Positions 51,987-61,687 of a stretch of 64,000 nt of DNA are shown here, piece after piece; positions within the stretch are counted from its first letter, which is position 1; the number at the start of each line of letters is the position of its first letter. Position numbers and translations under genes: made by a program. Source of the DNA: Gammaproteobacteria bacterium (GTDB lineage: Bacteria; Pseudomonadota; Gammaproteobacteria; SZUA-140). Below the pieces are notes generated by a model that was not told where the DNA came from, made no database searches, and saw nothing but the letters and a program-made list of their open reading frames with translations. The DNA lies in the NCBI GenBank assembly GCA_020847075.1, contig JADLCS010000042.1:1-64000 (forward strand), in the 5' to 3' direction.

Positions 51987-52802
51987 TCAGCGCAACTGGA
52001 ATTCGAAATTGACCGCCTCCGGGCCGGGGTCGGCGATGTCGAGCGTCGTCTGCACCGGCTGCCGCACCGGCATGCCCGCACCGGGATTCACGGCGACCGA
52101 CAGGTATTCCTGCGGGGTGAAGCGGCGGCGCGCCAGGAGACGGTCGTGGAAATCGAAAAAACTGAGCTGGATGACCGGGTAAGCCTGAATCAGGGGCGCC
52201 TGGTTTTCCAGCGTCAGCAGCACGCGGAGCGCGCCCGCGGCGTCCGGATGGCGGCGGATGTCGCGCGCCACGATGCGCACCTGCGCCGGGTCGTGCAGCA
52301 GCGGAATTTCGCAACGGGCGTAGAGGCACAGCCTTTCCAGCCAGGGACGCAGGGCGAGGTGACGGGCGGCGAGGTCCTCGCGCATGAAATAGGCGTATTG
52401 CAGCAGCAGCGCGGCGGCGAGCACGAGTATGCCCGCGGACCACGACAGGGTCGCGAGCGGATGGTGTCGGGCGGGTGGCGCGGCCGCCGCCGCGGCCTGG
52501 GTCCGGGGCCCGAGCGCGGCGCGCTCTTCCGGGCTGATCTGCAGGCGATACGCGGGACGCGGCGCGGGCCCGGAGGGTTTGAGCTCCGGGGGACGGGCGG
52601 GTTCGGCGGCGGGCGGCCTGGCGGCGAGAGGCCCGGGGGCCGTCGCTTCCGGGAGCGACGGCGACGGCTCCGGTTCGGCCGCCGCGGAGATCACCGGCGT
52701 GGCCGCGGGGTGGAACTCGCGCCCGCAGTATTCGCACAGCATGACGGCGCTGCCGTCGCCGACGTCGACCGCGTTGTGGCAATGAGGGCAGGTGGCAAGC
52801 AT
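51987..52802 (-). CDS. Zinc-ribbon membrane protein, DUF3426 family
   Basis: A 271-residue protein. The N-terminal zinc ribbon MLATCPHCHNAVDVGDG plus CEYCGREF gives two CxxC pairs. A Pro/Ala-rich linker follows, one membrane segment near residues 132-155, and a DUF3426 domain outside. The family is regularly found between prmA and dusB in Gammaproteobacteria. Function is not established. Confidence 0.87.
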   Translation of the reverse strand: MLATCPHCHNAVDVGDGSAVMLCEYCGREFHPAATPVISAAAEPEPSPSLPEATAPGPLAARPPAAEPARPPELKPSGPAPRPAYRLQISPEERAALGPRTQAAAAAAPPARHHPLATLSWSAGILVLAAALLLQYAYFMREDLAARHLALRPWLERLCLYARCEIPLLHDPAQVRIVARDIRRHPDAAGALRVLLTLENQAPLIQAYPVIQLSFFDFHDRLLARRRFTPQEYLSVAVNPGAGMPVRQPVQTTLDIADPGPEAVNFEFQLR

Positions 52803-52880
52803 CGGCGGGCGTTCGCGTCGTTCCGGACTGAAAGGGGATTATAAGGTAAGGGTGGAGGAAATCCGAAGGCGGGCCGCGCC

Positions 52881-53774
52881 TCAGCGCCGGCGCGCCGCGA
52901 GCCTCACCCAGTCGCCGCGCCGTACCGCGGGCTCGACGACGAAGGCCTCCGTGTAGGCGGCGCCGACCTCGGCGGCCTGATCGTGCAGGATGCCGGACAG
53001 CACCAGCCGGCCCCCCGTGCGCAGCAGGGCCGCGAAGCGCGGGGCCAGCGCGATCAGCGGCCCGGCCAGGATGTTCGCCACGATACAGTCCACCGGATCG
53101 GCGGGGAGGGCGGCGGGGTCGCCCGTCGCGATGCCTGCCGCGACCCGGTTCTTGCGCGCGTTTTCCTCCGTCGCGTACAGGGCCTGCGGGTCGATGTCGA
53201 CGGCGTGGACGTGACCCGCGCCCAGCCGCGCCGCCGCCACCGCGAGGATGCCGGAGCCGCAGCCGTAATCGATCACCTCCCAGCCCGGTTGCAGATGGCC
53301 GTCCAGCCATTCCAGGCACAGCGCGGTGGTCTCGTGGGTGCCGGTGCCGAAGGCGAGGCCGGGGTCGAGGGTGACGACGACCGCGTCCGGCCCCGCGTCC
53401 GCCGGCGACTGCCCGCTGGGGCAGATCCACAGGCGCGCGCCGAAGCGCATCGGCCGGAAGCGGTCCATCCAGACCCGCACCCAGTCGCGTTCCTGCAGCC
53501 GCCTCAGGCGGCAGGCGGGCGGCTCCGGCAGGTCGAGCGCCCGCTGCAGCCCGGACAGCACGGCGGAGACGTCGGCGTCGGGGGCGAACAGGCCCACTAC
53601 CACGGTGCGGGGCCACAGCGTGGTGGCGCCCGGGGCGGGCTCGAATACCGGGTCGTCGGCCTCGTCCTCGAACGAGACCGAGAGCGCCCCGGCGTCGGTG
53701 AGATGGTCGGCGAGGCGTTCCGCGGTGGCGGCGGTCGCGGTCAGTTCGATCTGGATCCAGTCGCTGTCGGTCAT
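52881..53774 (-). CDS. prmA: Ribosomal protein L11 methyltransferase
   Basis: Trimethylates several residues of ribosomal protein L11. The 297-residue enzyme has an N-terminal substrate-recognition domain starting MTDSDWIQIEL, then DPGLAFGTGTHETT and the SAM motif VIDYGCGSGILAVAAARLGA. DCIVANILAGPLIALAP closes the catalytic site. An in-frame start 34 residues upstream is rejected as Arg-rich and unconserved. It heads the minus-strand series toward purH. Confidence 0.95.
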   Translation of the reverse strand: MTDSDWIQIELTATAATAERLADHLTDAGALSVSFEDEADDPVFEPAPGATTLWPRTVVVGLFAPDADVSAVLSGLQRALDLPEPPACRLRRLQERDWVRVWMDRFRPMRFGARLWICPSGQSPADAGPDAVVVTLDPGLAFGTGTHETTALCLEWLDGHLQPGWEVIDYGCGSGILAVAAARLGAGHVHAVDIDPQALYATEENARKNRVAAGIATGDPAALPADPVDCIVANILAGPLIALAPRFAALLRTGGRLVLSGILHDQAAEVGAAYTEAFVVEPAVRRGDWVRLAARRR

Positions 53775-54012
53775 GTCCGTTCGAGGGGTTCGTCGTATGT
53801 CCGCCCGGGAACCCGCGCGGCGTTTCCTCCGTGTCATCCAGGGGCGCCGCGCGGCGGCCCCCCGCGCTTGCATCACCCGCGCGCTCGGGCTAAGGTAGAC
53901 GCGGTCGACGCCCGCATTATAAAGATAATGGCGGGAAGCGCGACCGGTTTCACGACAGGCGCGGGCCGGTTTCCGTTATACCCGGGGCGTACCCGCAGGA
54001 GGAGAAGGATTC

Positions 54013-54753
54013 ATGCCCACATCGATGCGTCACGTCGCGCCGCTGGTCGCGGCGATGCTGCTGTCCGGCGCCGGGTCCGCCCTCGCCGGCGACAACGATA
54101 TCGTGCTCAGTCCGTCGCTGACGCAGGGACGGTTCAACACGCTGGTGGACGAACTCGGCATGGCGACGGCCTACGCGCCCTTTTCGCCCGCCGAGACCCT
54201 CGGCGTGACCGGCTTCGAGCTGGGCGCCTCGCTCACCATGGTCAAGATCGACGAGTCGGTGTGGAACGATGCCCTGGGCGACGCCGACGCGCCCTCGATG
54301 CTGCCGGTGCCGCGCCTGATGGTGCGCAAGGGCCTGCCGCTGGGCATCGACATCGGCGCCAGCTATACCGCCATACCGGACAGCAACGTCACCATCATCG
54401 GCGGCGAGCTGCGCAAGTCCCTCATCGAGGGCACCACGGCGGTGCCGGCCGTGTCCGTGCTCGGGCACTTCAGCAATCTCAGCGGGGTGGACGACCTGGA
54501 TCTCTCCACCTACGGCGTCGATCTCGGCATCAGCAAGGGCTTCGCCATGTTCACCCCCTATGGCGGCATCGGGCAGGTCTGGTACGAGGGCACCGAGCAC
54601 GCCGGGCTCACGCTCAATGCGCGCGACAGTTCGGAGACGCGCGGCTATCTCGGCATGCGCATCGGCTTCCTGCCCTTCATGAACCTGACCGCGCAGGCGG
54701 ATTTCACCTCGGCGGTCAGCAGCTACACCCTCAGACTCAACCTGGGTTTCTAA
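54013..54753 (+). CDS. Putative outer-membrane beta-barrel protein
   Basis: A 246-residue exported protein. A signal peptide ends at SALAG (about residue 26). The mature part alternates short amphipathic strands and ends in SYTLRLNLGF, whose terminal Phe and alternating hydrophobics fit an outer-membrane insertion signal. AGGAGGAGAAGG precedes the start. It is a single gene with a hairpin five bases after the stop. No specific function is recognised. Confidence 0.72.
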   Translation: MPTSMRHVAPLVAAMLLSGAGSALAGDNDIVLSPSLTQGRFNTLVDELGMATAYAPFSPAETLGVTGFELGASLTMVKIDESVWNDALGDADAPSMLPVPRLMVRKGLPLGIDIGASYTAIPDSNVTIIGGELRKSLIEGTTAVPAVSVLGHFSNLSGVDDLDLSTYGVDLGISKGFAMFTPYGGIGQVWYEGTEHAGLTLNARDSSETRGYLGMRIGFLPFMNLTAQADFTSAVSSYTLRLNLGF

Positions 54754-54757
54754 GAGC

Positions 54758-54785
54758 ACAGGGACGGATTTCAATCCGTCCCTGT
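54758..54785 (+). terminator. Family II hairpin after the barrel gene
   Basis: Arms ACAGGGACGGATT (54758-54770) and AATCCGTCCCTGT (54773-54785) meet over a 2-nt loop. It sits five bases past the stop codon and could act as a terminator, although a T-run is lacking. It is the GGACGGATT variant of family II. Confidence 0.55.
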
Positions 54786-54990
54786 TCCTACCTTCCTACC
54801 TTTCCCGTGCCCTCCGTCCCTCGACGGGTAGCGAGGGATGCGCCCGGCGATGCGAGCGCTTTTCGCATCCGGCGTCCGCCCGCAGGCGAACTTCGCCCCG
54901 GAATGCTGTTACACTATGGGCCGCCGATACCTACACACGACGCGCGGCGCCGCGATCCGGCCCTGCCGGCCGCCGCCCGGATTGACTCCC

Positions 54991-55404
54991 ATGGCCAAGA
55001 TCATCCCCATCGTTCCCGCGCACAAGATCACCCCCGAGAACAAGTGCGGCTTCTGCACCAACTCCAAGTGCTGCACCTATCTCACCCAGCAGGTCCCCAC
55101 GCCGCGTTCCAAGGGTGATTTCGATCATCTGCTGTGGCAGATCTCGCACCAGAACGTGCAGGTCTACAAGGACGAGGACGGCTGGTATCTGCTGATCAAC
55201 AATACCTGCCTGCAACTGCAGCCGGACGGCCGCTGCGGCATCTACGAGACGCGCCCGCAGGTGTGCCGCGAATACTCCAATGACTACTGCGAGTTCGATT
55301 CTCCCGCCGAGGAGAGCTTCGAGCTGTTCTTCGACGGTTATGCCGCGCTGCTGAAATACTGCCGCAAGCGCTTCAAGAACTGGGATCGCCGGGCCGGGAA
55401 CTGA
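54991..55404 (+). CDS. YkgJ-family cysteine cluster protein
   Basis: A 137-residue protein with the CxxCxxxxCC pattern KCGFCTNSKCCTYL, then RCGIYETRPQVCREY and DYCEF. This is the YkgJ/UPF0153 set of eight cysteines thought to bind a metal or Fe-S centre. The start at 54991 gives MAKIIPIVPAHKIT; the frame extends upstream without conserved sequence. It stands alone before a convergent nucleotidase gene. Function unknown. Confidence 0.83.
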   Translation: MAKIIPIVPAHKITPENKCGFCTNSKCCTYLTQQVPTPRSKGDFDHLLWQISHQNVQVYKDEDGWYLLINNTCLQLQPDGRCGIYETRPQVCREYSNDYCEFDSPAEESFELFFDGYAALLKYCRKRFKNWDRRAGN

Positions 55405-55422
55405 CGGCGCGACGGTCCCTCC

Positions 55423-56091
55423 TCACGACGGCCCGCCCGGCGGCGGCAGGATATCGCGGAAGCTGCGCAGGGCGGGGAAGTCCGCCGTGGATTTCGCCCC
55501 GGCGCGCGAGTCCGGGGCGCTCACGGCGAGCAGGTGCGCGATGCCGTGGGTGCGCGCCGAGGCCAGCACCGAGAGGTTGTCGTCGATCAGCAGGGTGCGC
55601 GCGGGCTCGAACGCCTCGAGGCGCTGCAGCCGGCGCCAGAACGCGGGGTTCTCCTTGGGCAGGCCGAGGGTGTGGGCGCTGATCACCGCGTCCAGGTGCG
55701 CGCCGAGCCGGGTGCGCCGCATCTTCAGCTCGAGACTCTTGTGGTGGGCGTTGGTGACCAGCACGGCGCGGCGGCCGCTCGCGCGCACGGCGTCGATGAA
55801 GTCCGTGACGTGGGGATGGACCGCGATCAGGTGGGCGGTCTCGAGTTTGAGCCGGGTGATGTCGAGGTCCAGCTCGCGGCTCCAGTAGTCCACGCAGTAC
55901 CAGTCCAGGGTGCCCTGCGCGGCCTCGAAGCGCGTGTGGAGCCGCGTCCTGGCCTCGTCGAGTCCGAGGCCGTGTTTCTCGGCGTAACGCCGCGGCAGGT
56001 GTTCCTGCCAGAAATGGTTGTCGTAATGGAGGTCGAGCAGCGTGCCGTCCATGTCGAGCAGCACGGTGCGGATTTTTTCCCAGTCGATCAT
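55423..56091 (-). CDS. yrfG: HAD-family GMP/IMP nucleotidase
   Basis: A 222-residue haloacid dehalogenase-type phosphatase with VLLDMDGTLLDLHYDNHFW (nucleophile Asp in DMDGT), LVTNAH (motif II), LGLPKENPAFW (motif III Lys) and LLIDDNLSVL (motif IV). The DLHYDNHFW cap region is specific for YrfG, which dephosphorylates GMP and IMP. It is divergent from nudE with 78 bp between, as in related genomes. Confidence 0.92.
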   Translation of the reverse strand: MIDWEKIRTVLLDMDGTLLDLHYDNHFWQEHLPRRYAEKHGLGLDEARTRLHTRFEAAQGTLDWYCVDYWSRELDLDITRLKLETAHLIAVHPHVTDFIDAVRASGRRAVLVTNAHHKSLELKMRRTRLGAHLDAVISAHTLGLPKENPAFWRRLQRLEAFEPARTLLIDDNLSVLASARTHGIAHLLAVSAPDSRAGAKSTADFPALRSFRDILPPPGGPS

Positions 56092-56169
56092 CGGCTTCTC
56101 GGTCGTCGCCGTGCGGGCGCGGATTCGGGTGGGGTTTTGGGCCGCCGGCGGTATAATCGGCAGTCTATC

Positions 56170-56724
56170 ATGCGCGAGAAGCCCAGGATCATCAGCCGTT
56201 CGACCGTCGCCACCACGCGGATCTTCCGCATCGAGCAACTCGACCTGCGGTTCTCCAACGGGGTATGCGTCAGCTACGAACGCCTGCAGAGCGGCCCGGA
56301 CGGGGCCGTGCTCGTGATCCCGATGGTCGATGACGATACCGTACTGCTGATCCGGGAATACGCGGCCGGCATGCACCGCTACGAGCTGGCGCTGCCCAAG
56401 GGGCGCATCGAGGCGGGCGAGGATCTGCTCGCGGCGGCCAACCGCGAGCTGATGGAGGAGGTCGGGCACGGCGCGCGCCGGCTGCGGCACCTCTCCTCGA
56501 TGACGATCGCGCCCGGTTACATCGGCCATGTCACCCACCTGGTGCTGGCGCAGGACCTCTACGAGCAGCGCGTCGAGGGCGACGAACCGGAGGAGATCGA
56601 GGTGGTGCCGTGGCGGCTCAGCCGGCTCGGGGAGCTGCTGGAGCGCGAGGACTGCACCGAGGCGCGCAGCATCGCCGCCCTGTTCATGGCGCGGGAACTT
56701 TTAATCGAAGAAGCGAAGGGTTGA
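56170..56724 (+). CDS. nudE: ADP compounds hydrolase NudE
   Basis: A 184-residue Nudix hydrolase acting on NADH, ADP-ribose and Ap3A-type substrates. The Nudix box runs from G78 to G99 (GRIEAGEDLLAAAN, then RELMEEVG). MTIAPGYIGHVTHLVLAQDLY is the NudE-specific part. The ATG at 56170 is chosen since the frame upstream is antisense to yrfG. Only five bases separate it from cysQ. Confidence 0.93.
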   Translation: MREKPRIISRSTVATTRIFRIEQLDLRFSNGVCVSYERLQSGPDGAVLVIPMVDDDTVLLIREYAAGMHRYELALPKGRIEAGEDLLAAANRELMEEVGHGARRLRHLSSMTIAPGYIGHVTHLVLAQDLYEQRVEGDEPEEIEVVPWRLSRLGELLEREDCTEARSIAALFMARELLIEEAKG

Positions 56725-56729
56725 GAACG

Positions 56730-57554
56730 ATGACGACGGAGAAGATGACGGCGGCCGAACTGCAGCAACTGATCGGCCCGGTGGTGGACATCGCGCGGAT
56801 GGCGGGGGAGCGGATTCTCGAGATCTACAATCGCGATTTCAGCATCGAGCACAAGGAGGACAAATCCCCGCTCACCGAGGCGGATGTGGCTGCGCATCAT
56901 GCCATCGTCGACGGGCTTTCCGCGCTGACGCCGGAGCTGCCCGTGCTGTCCGAGGAGTCGGCCGCGCTGCCGTTCGCCGAGCGCGCGCGCTGGTCCCGCT
57001 ACTGGCTGGTCGATCCGCTCGACGGCACGCGCGAGTTCGTCAAGCGCAACGGCGAGTTCACCGTCAACATCGCGCTGATCGAGGATCACGCGCCGGTGCT
57101 GGGCGTGATCCTGGTCCCCGTCACCGGCCTGTGCTACTACGCCGCGCGCGCGGGCGGCGCCTTCCGCGCGGGGGCCGATGGCAGGGCGACGCCGATCCGC
57201 GTGCGGCCGCTCGATACCTCCCACGTCATCGTCGCGGGCAGCCGCTCGCATGCCGGCGGCACGCTGGAGGAATTCCTGCGCACGGTCGGCAGCCACGAGC
57301 TGATCAGCATGGGCAGTTCGCTCAAGTCCTGCCTGGTCGCGGAGGGGCGCGCCGACGTCTACCCGCGCCTGGGTCCGACCTCGGAATGGGATACCGCGGC
57401 CGCGCATTGCATCGTCGAAGCGGCGGGCGGTCGCGTCTGCGATACCGCCATGCGTCCGCTGCGCTACAACACCAAGGAGTCGCTGCTCAATCCGGACTTC
57501 TTCGTCTCCGGGGATCCGCATCACGACTGGTCGCGCTATCTGCCTCAGCAGTAA
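56730..57554 (+). CDS. cysQ: 3'(2'),5'-bisphosphate nucleotidase CysQ
   Basis: Removes the 3' phosphate from PAP formed in sulfate assimilation and recycles it to AMP. The 274-residue inositol-monophosphatase-type enzyme has EDKSPLTEADVAAHH, LSEES, VDPLDGTREFVKRNGEFTVN and WDTAAAHCIVEAAGG, the metal-binding set. It follows nudE by five bases. It fits the sulfur-assimilation theme of the reductase/cysB block at 6.6-11 kb. Confidence 0.95.
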   Translation: MTTEKMTAAELQQLIGPVVDIARMAGERILEIYNRDFSIEHKEDKSPLTEADVAAHHAIVDGLSALTPELPVLSEESAALPFAERARWSRYWLVDPLDGTREFVKRNGEFTVNIALIEDHAPVLGVILVPVTGLCYYAARAGGAFRAGADGRATPIRVRPLDTSHVIVAGSRSHAGGTLEEFLRTVGSHELISMGSSLKSCLVAEGRADVYPRLGPTSEWDTAAAHCIVEAAGGRVCDTAMRPLRYNTKESLLNPDFFVSGDPHHDWSRYLPQQ

Positions 57555-57572
57555 GAGGAGATCGCGGCAAGA

Positions 57573-57652
57573 GGGGACAGATTTCACGATCTGTCCCCGG
57601 GAAAGTATGGCGGGTGCAGAAGGAAAGGGGACGGATCGATAGATCCGTCCCC
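57573..57652. repeat. Two family II palindromes between cysQ and mscL
   Basis: One copy has arms GGGGACAGAT/ATCTGTCCCC (57573-57598). The other has GGGGACGGAT/ATCCGTCCCC (57627-57652). They lie between convergent genes and may end both transcripts. The two show the A and G variants of the same family side by side, with their loops diverged. Confidence 0.8.
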
Positions 57653-57658
57653 ATCCGG

Positions 57659-58108
57659 TCAAACCTCGGAGGTGCAGTTGGGGCAGCGCGTCGCCTTGAT
57701 GGGGATCGCGCTGAAGCAGCGCGGGCATTCCTTGGTGGTCGGGGCGGCGGGCGGGGCCTCTTCGGCCCGGCGCAGCCGGTTGATGCCTCTCACCAGCAGG
57801 AACACGGCGAAGGCGACGATCAGGAAGCTGATCACGGAGTTGATGAACAGGCCGATGTTCAGCGTCACCGCGCCCGCGGCCTTCGCGGCGGCCGGGGTGG
57901 CGTAGGGCGCGGCGACCGAGGCGCCTTCCTTCAGCGTCAGAAACAGGTTGGAGAAATCGACGCCGCCGATCAGCAGGCCGATGGGCGGCATGATCACGTC
58001 GTCGACCAGGCTCTTGACGATGGTGCCGAACGCCCCGCCGATGATGATACCCACCGCCATGTCGACGACGTTGCCGCGCACGGCGAATTCCTTGAACTCC
58101 TTGAACAT
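57659..58108 (-). CDS. mscL: Large-conductance mechanosensitive channel
   Basis: Opens under membrane tension to release solutes. The 149-residue protein begins [20 protein letters not shown], with TM1 [20 protein letters not shown] and TM2 [20 protein letters not shown]. It is about 13 residues longer than E. coli MscL because of a C-terminal CPRC...CPNC zinc-ribbon-like end, seen in some proteobacterial MscL proteins. It converges with cysQ. Confidence 0.96.
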   Translation of the reverse strand: MFKEFKEFAVRGNVVDMAVGIIIGGAFGTIVKSLVDDVIMPPIGLLIGGVDFSNLFLTLKEGASVAAPYATPAAAKAAGAVTLNIGLFINSVISFLIVAFAVFLLVRGINRLRRAEEAPPAAPTTKECPRCFSAIPIKATRCPNCTSEV

Positions 58109-58373
58109 GGTGAAGACTCCTCTACGGTTGCCATTGCGGTCGCAGGCCGGCGCCGGGCCGGGTTTGCAGGCGAAGTGTATCGCCAATCCTCGCGAATCGG
58201 AAGGCGCGCGATGCCGCCGATGGCGCGGTGTATCCATGGGTATTTCATGGAAATGCCGGTGCGCCGGGTGTCTCCGTTCCATGAGAGGACGGGGGAAGAA
58301 CGGGGGCCGCCGCACGACGGACGGAACGCCCCACCCGGCGTTCGACGCGCCCGGTTTCCCGGAGCGGCCGGAT

Positions 58374-58685
58374 TCAGAAGCAGTCGAAATAATTGCAGAG
58401 ATAATCGACGCGCTCGCCGTTCTCGTCGACGGGATACCAGCCCTTTTCCTCCATGCACTGGTAATAGGCGCGGACCCATTCGTCCTGATTCCGCGGCGGG
58501 CCGGGCACGGCCGGCCCCGTGACGGGCGCCGTGGCGTTGGCGTACAGCTTGCAGTCGGTACGATCCCGGAGAAACTCCGGCGATCCCAGGGTCTTGCTGT
58601 CGTGATGGAAACGGATCGCCTTGCCGGCGCAGGCCGCGAGCGCCAGGGCGAGGGATACGGCGATGATCCTGCGTCCCGTGGACAT
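58374..58685 (-). CDS. Small lipoprotein of unknown function
   Basis: A 103-residue protein with signal peptide [21 protein letters not shown] and lipobox LAAC (Cys19). The mature part has five further cysteines (C45, C77, then C97 and C102 near the end), which could form disulfides in the periplasm. No domain is recognised. About 265 bp without genes separate it from mscL. Confidence 0.75.
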   Translation of the reverse strand: MSTGRRIIAVSLALALAACAGKAIRFHHDSKTLGSPEFLRDRTDCKLYANATAPVTGPAVPGPPRNQDEWVRAYYQCMEEKGWYPVDENGERVDYLCNYFDCF

Positions 58686-58743
58686 GGTCGCATGACATTA
58701 TAAACGCCGCGCCCGGCGGGCGAATACGGCGTGCCGGCGCCGG

Positions 58744-59733
58744 TCAGGCCGGCGCGAGCGGCGGTTCGTCCATCAGCGCGATCTGCTCGCGCAGTTCGAG
58801 GATGCGGTCCTGCCAGTAGCGCTGGGTATTGAACCAGGGGAACGCGGCGGGGAAGGCCGGGTCGTGCCAGCGGCGCGCGATCCAGGCCGAGTAGTGCAGC
58901 AGGCGCAGCGTGCGCAGCGCCTCGATCAGGTGCAGTTCGCGCGGGTCGAAGGCGTGGAAGTCCTCGTAGCCGGCCAGCGCCTCGCGGAGCTGCCGTTCCA
59001 TCGCCGCGCGGTCGCCGGAGAGCAGCATCCACAGGTCCTGCACCGCGGGCCCCATGCGGCTGTCGTCGAAATCGACGAAGTGCGGTCCGTCGCCGGCCCA
59101 CAGCACGTTGCCGGCATAACAGTCGCCGTGCAGGCGCAGGTGGCGCACCCGGCCGGCGCGTTCATAGCAGCGCGCGGCGCCGGCCAGCGCGTGTTCGGCG
59201 ACGCTCTCCCAGGCCGCGCGGATGTCCGCCGGGACGAGGCCAGCGCCGAGCAGATAGTCGCGCGATTCGATGCCGAAGCTCGCGAGGTCCAGCGTCGGCC
59301 GCGCGCGATACGGCGTCAGCGCGCCGACCGCGTGGATGCGCCCGATGAAACGTCCCATCCAGCGCAGCGTGTCGCGATCGTCGAACTCGGGCGCGTGCCC
59401 GCCCTGGCGCGGATAGACCGCGAAGCGGAATCCGCCGTGGGCGTGCAGCGTGCGGCCGTTCAGCGCGAGCGGGGCGACCACCGGGATCTCGCGCTCGACG
59501 AGTTCGCGCACGAAGCCGTGTTCCTCCAGGATCGCGGCGTCCGACCAGCGTCCCGGACGGTAGAACTTCACGATCACCGGCGCAGCCTCTTCGAGGCCGA
59601 TCTGGTAGACGCGGTTCTCGTAGCTGTTGAGCGCTAGCAGGCGGCCGTCGCCGCGCAGGCCGATGGCCTCGATCGCGTCGAGCATGGCGTCCGGCGTGAG
59701 CCCGGCGTAGGGTGTGGAGGTATCGGTGGTCAT
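58744..59733 (-). CDS. srkA: Stress-response kinase SrkA (YihE/RdoA)
   Basis: A 329-residue Ser/Thr kinase of the APH-like fold that counters stress-induced death in E. coli. It has [33 protein letters not shown] with the ATP lysine, [12 protein letters not shown] (catalytic loop) and [19 protein letters not shown] (metal-binding Asp). The ATG at 59733 is preferred; a TTG 13 codons upstream lies within a family II repeat. It stands alone. Confidence 0.92.
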   Translation of the reverse strand: MTTDTSTPYAGLTPDAMLDAIEAIGLRGDGRLLALNSYENRVYQIGLEEAAPVIVKFYRPGRWSDAAILEEHGFVRELVEREIPVVAPLALNGRTLHAHGGFRFAVYPRQGGHAPEFDDRDTLRWMGRFIGRIHAVGALTPYRARPTLDLASFGIESRDYLLGAGLVPADIRAAWESVAEHALAGAARCYERAGRVRHLRLHGDCYAGNVLWAGDGPHFVDFDDSRMGPAVQDLWMLLSGDRAAMERQLREALAGYEDFHAFDPRELHLIEALRTLRLLHYSAWIARRWHDPAFPAAFPWFNTQRYWQDRILELREQIALMDEPPLAPA

Positions 59734-59757
59734 GGGGAGATTGTAACCGCTTTCCGC

Positions 59758-59860
59758 GGGGACGGATTTCAAATCCGTCCCCGTTTACCGCGAAGGTCCG
59801 TCCCCGTTTGACGCGCCGGCTAGTAATCGGGAGATGGGGACAGATTTTAAATCTGTCCCC
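59758..59860. repeat. Family II cluster between srkA and the aminotransferase gene
   Basis: Full palindromes lie at 59758-59782 (GGGGACGGATTT/AAATCCGTCCCC) and 59836-59860 (GGGGACAGATTT/AAATCTGTCCCC), with a half copy GGTCCGTCCCC near 59796-59806. The right copy supplies the final codons and stop of the gene at 59847-61025. Confidence 0.85.
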
Positions 59861-61025
59861 GTTTGGTGAGCCCGCCGGGCAGTTCCGCCGCCAGCGCGGC
59901 GAGCAGGGCGTCGATGTCGGCGCGCGTGTTGTAGCCCTGCAGCGCGATACGCAGGAACTGGCGCCCGTTCCATTCCAGGCAGGGGATCTCGATCCGGTAC
60001 CGCTCGAACAACCGGCGGTTGAACGCCGCCAGGTCGCCGATGCGCGGCAGGGCGTTGATCGCCATCTGCGCGTACTGATGATCCGCGTGATAGAGCGGCG
60101 GCAGCCCGGTCAGCGCCGAGACGCGATGCAGGGATTCGCCCAGCAGCGCATGGCACTCCGCGCGCACCCGCGGCCAGTCGTGTTCGCGCTGGAAGGCGAT
60201 CGCCGCCGGCACCGTGAGGTAGGCGGCCGGGTCGTTGGTGCCGAGCCACTGCAGCGCATCGACGTAGTCGGGATTCTGCGCCAACTTGCGGTGCTCGCCG
60301 TAGCCCCAGCCGATCACCGGCGGCTCGATCATGGGCTGGAGCTCGCGCCGCGTGTAGAGAAAGGCCGCGCCCTTCGGGCTGCACAGCCATTTATGGCAGT
60401 TGCCGGTATAGAAGTCGGCGTCGAGCGCCCTGAGGTCGAGCGGGATCTGGCCCGGCGCGTGCGCGCCGTCGATCGCGGTCAGTATGCCGGCCGTGCGCGC
60501 GCGGGCGCACAGGTCCTCGACCGGCAGGCGCAGCGCCGTGGAGGAGGTGATGTGGCTGAGCATGAGGACCCGGGTGCGCGGGGTCACGCCGCGCCAGATC
60601 CCGTCGGCGATCTCCGCGTCGGAGCCCGCCGGGACCGGGACGGGCCGGCGGACGTAGCGCGCGCCGCGCTTGCGGCAGACGTGCAGCCAGGCATTGTCGA
60701 TCGCGCCGTATTCGTGATCGGTGGTCAGCACCTCGTCGCCCGGCGCCAGGGGCAGCGCGCGCGCGATCACGTTCATGCCGAAGGTGGCGTTCGGGATATA
60801 GACGAGATCGTCCGGGTCGGCGTTGAGATATTCCCCGGCGGCCTCGCGCGCCCGGCGCAGCAGCCCGGGCAACTCGTGATTGATGAACTGCACCGGCTCG
60901 CGTTCGAGGCGCAGTCGCCATTCCTGGCAGGCATCGAACACCGGCCGCGGCGTGGCGCCGTAGGAGCCGTGATTCAGGAATACGACGTCGGGATCGAGCA
61001 GGAAGAGCGGTCTGAGCGGGGTCAT
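59847..61025 (-). CDS. Class V aminotransferase-like PLP enzyme (isopenicillin-N epimerase type)
   Basis: A 392-residue PLP-dependent protein. FLNHGSYGATPRPVFDACQ, NATFGMNVIARAL, TDHEYGAID, DGAHAPGQIPLDL and the Schiff-base Lys212 in CHKWLCSPKGAAFL define the group. Members act as cysteine desulfurase-like, epimerase or ergothioneine-type lyases, so the reaction is open. The C-terminus TKRGQI and the TAA stop derive from a family II repeat. Confidence 0.85.
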   Translation of the reverse strand: MTPLRPLFLLDPDVVFLNHGSYGATPRPVFDACQEWRLRLEREPVQFINHELPGLLRRAREAAGEYLNADPDDLVYIPNATFGMNVIARALPLAPGDEVLTTDHEYGAIDNAWLHVCRKRGARYVRRPVPVPAGSDAEIADGIWRGVTPRTRVLMLSHITSSTALRLPVEDLCARARTAGILTAIDGAHAPGQIPLDLRALDADFYTGNCHKWLCSPKGAAFLYTRRELQPMIEPPVIGWGYGEHRKLAQNPDYVDALQWLGTNDPAAYLTVPAAIAFQREHDWPRVRAECHALLGESLHRVSALTGLPPLYHADHQYAQMAINALPRIGDLAAFNRRLFERYRIEIPCLEWNGRQFLRIALQGYNTRADIDALLAALAAELPGGLTKRGQI

Positions 61026-61119
61026 GGGTCGCGTACGCCTCGGGGTTGCCGCCGTTCATGATAACCGGGGGCGCGCGCGGTTCCCATGCGGGCGGCGCGC
61101 GGCCGCGGCGCGCCTCCGC

Positions 61120-61653
61120 TCAATCGCGCACCAGCCGCAGCGCCCAGTACTGATCCCTGTTGCCCATGTAGCTGCCGCCGTACTTGAAGTGGACCAGCAT
61201 GGCGTGGTTCGGGCTCGTATGCGGCGTGGCGGACCAGAAGCCCGTGACGGGACTGGAGGGGAAACGCCCGCGGTCGAGCGCGGGATCGTGGCAACGCCGC
61301 TCCACCAGCGACTCCAGTTCCGACAGCGTCGGGACACGCCAGTCGGTGTGACCGGCGTAGCCGCCGCGGCGGTTGAGCCCGGTCGCATGGTCGAAGCCTT
61401 CCGCCCAGCCCGAGGCGAGCGGAACGCCCGTGCAATCGGTTCCGTTCCAGTGCTGGCCCAGGGCGCACCGCATCCAGCGCAGCCCGGTCTGCCGGTCGAC
61501 GACCGTCCCCGCCGTGTCGGCCTCGAAACGGGTGTCCGCGGCGGGTCGGTCGCCGGCGCAGGTCTGGGTCAGCGTCACGCGTTCCTGTCCGCAGACCGGG
61601 GCTGCGGCGAGCAGGGCGCCCAGGGCGACGAGGCGGTGTATTCGTGCGAGCAT
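61120..61653 (-). CDS. DUF1566 (Lcl-type) exported protein
   Basis: A 177-residue protein with a signal peptide ending near PVCGQ (about residue 22). The body matches DUF1566: TVVDRQTGLRWMRC, HTDWRVPTLSELESLVERRC, FWSATPHTS and YWALRLVRD. Such domains resemble C-type-lectin-like folds and occur in surface proteins. It lies on the same strand as the aminotransferase gene, 94 bp upstream. Confidence 0.82.
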   Translation of the reverse strand: MLARIHRLVALGALLAAAPVCGQERVTLTQTCAGDRPAADTRFEADTAGTVVDRQTGLRWMRCALGQHWNGTDCTGVPLASGWAEGFDHATGLNRRGGYAGHTDWRVPTLSELESLVERRCHDPALDRGRFPSSPVTGFWSATPHTSPNHAMLVHFKYGGSYMGNRDQYWALRLVRD

Positions 61654-61687
61654 GACCGCATTGTAGCGCGATCGCCGGCGCCGGGCG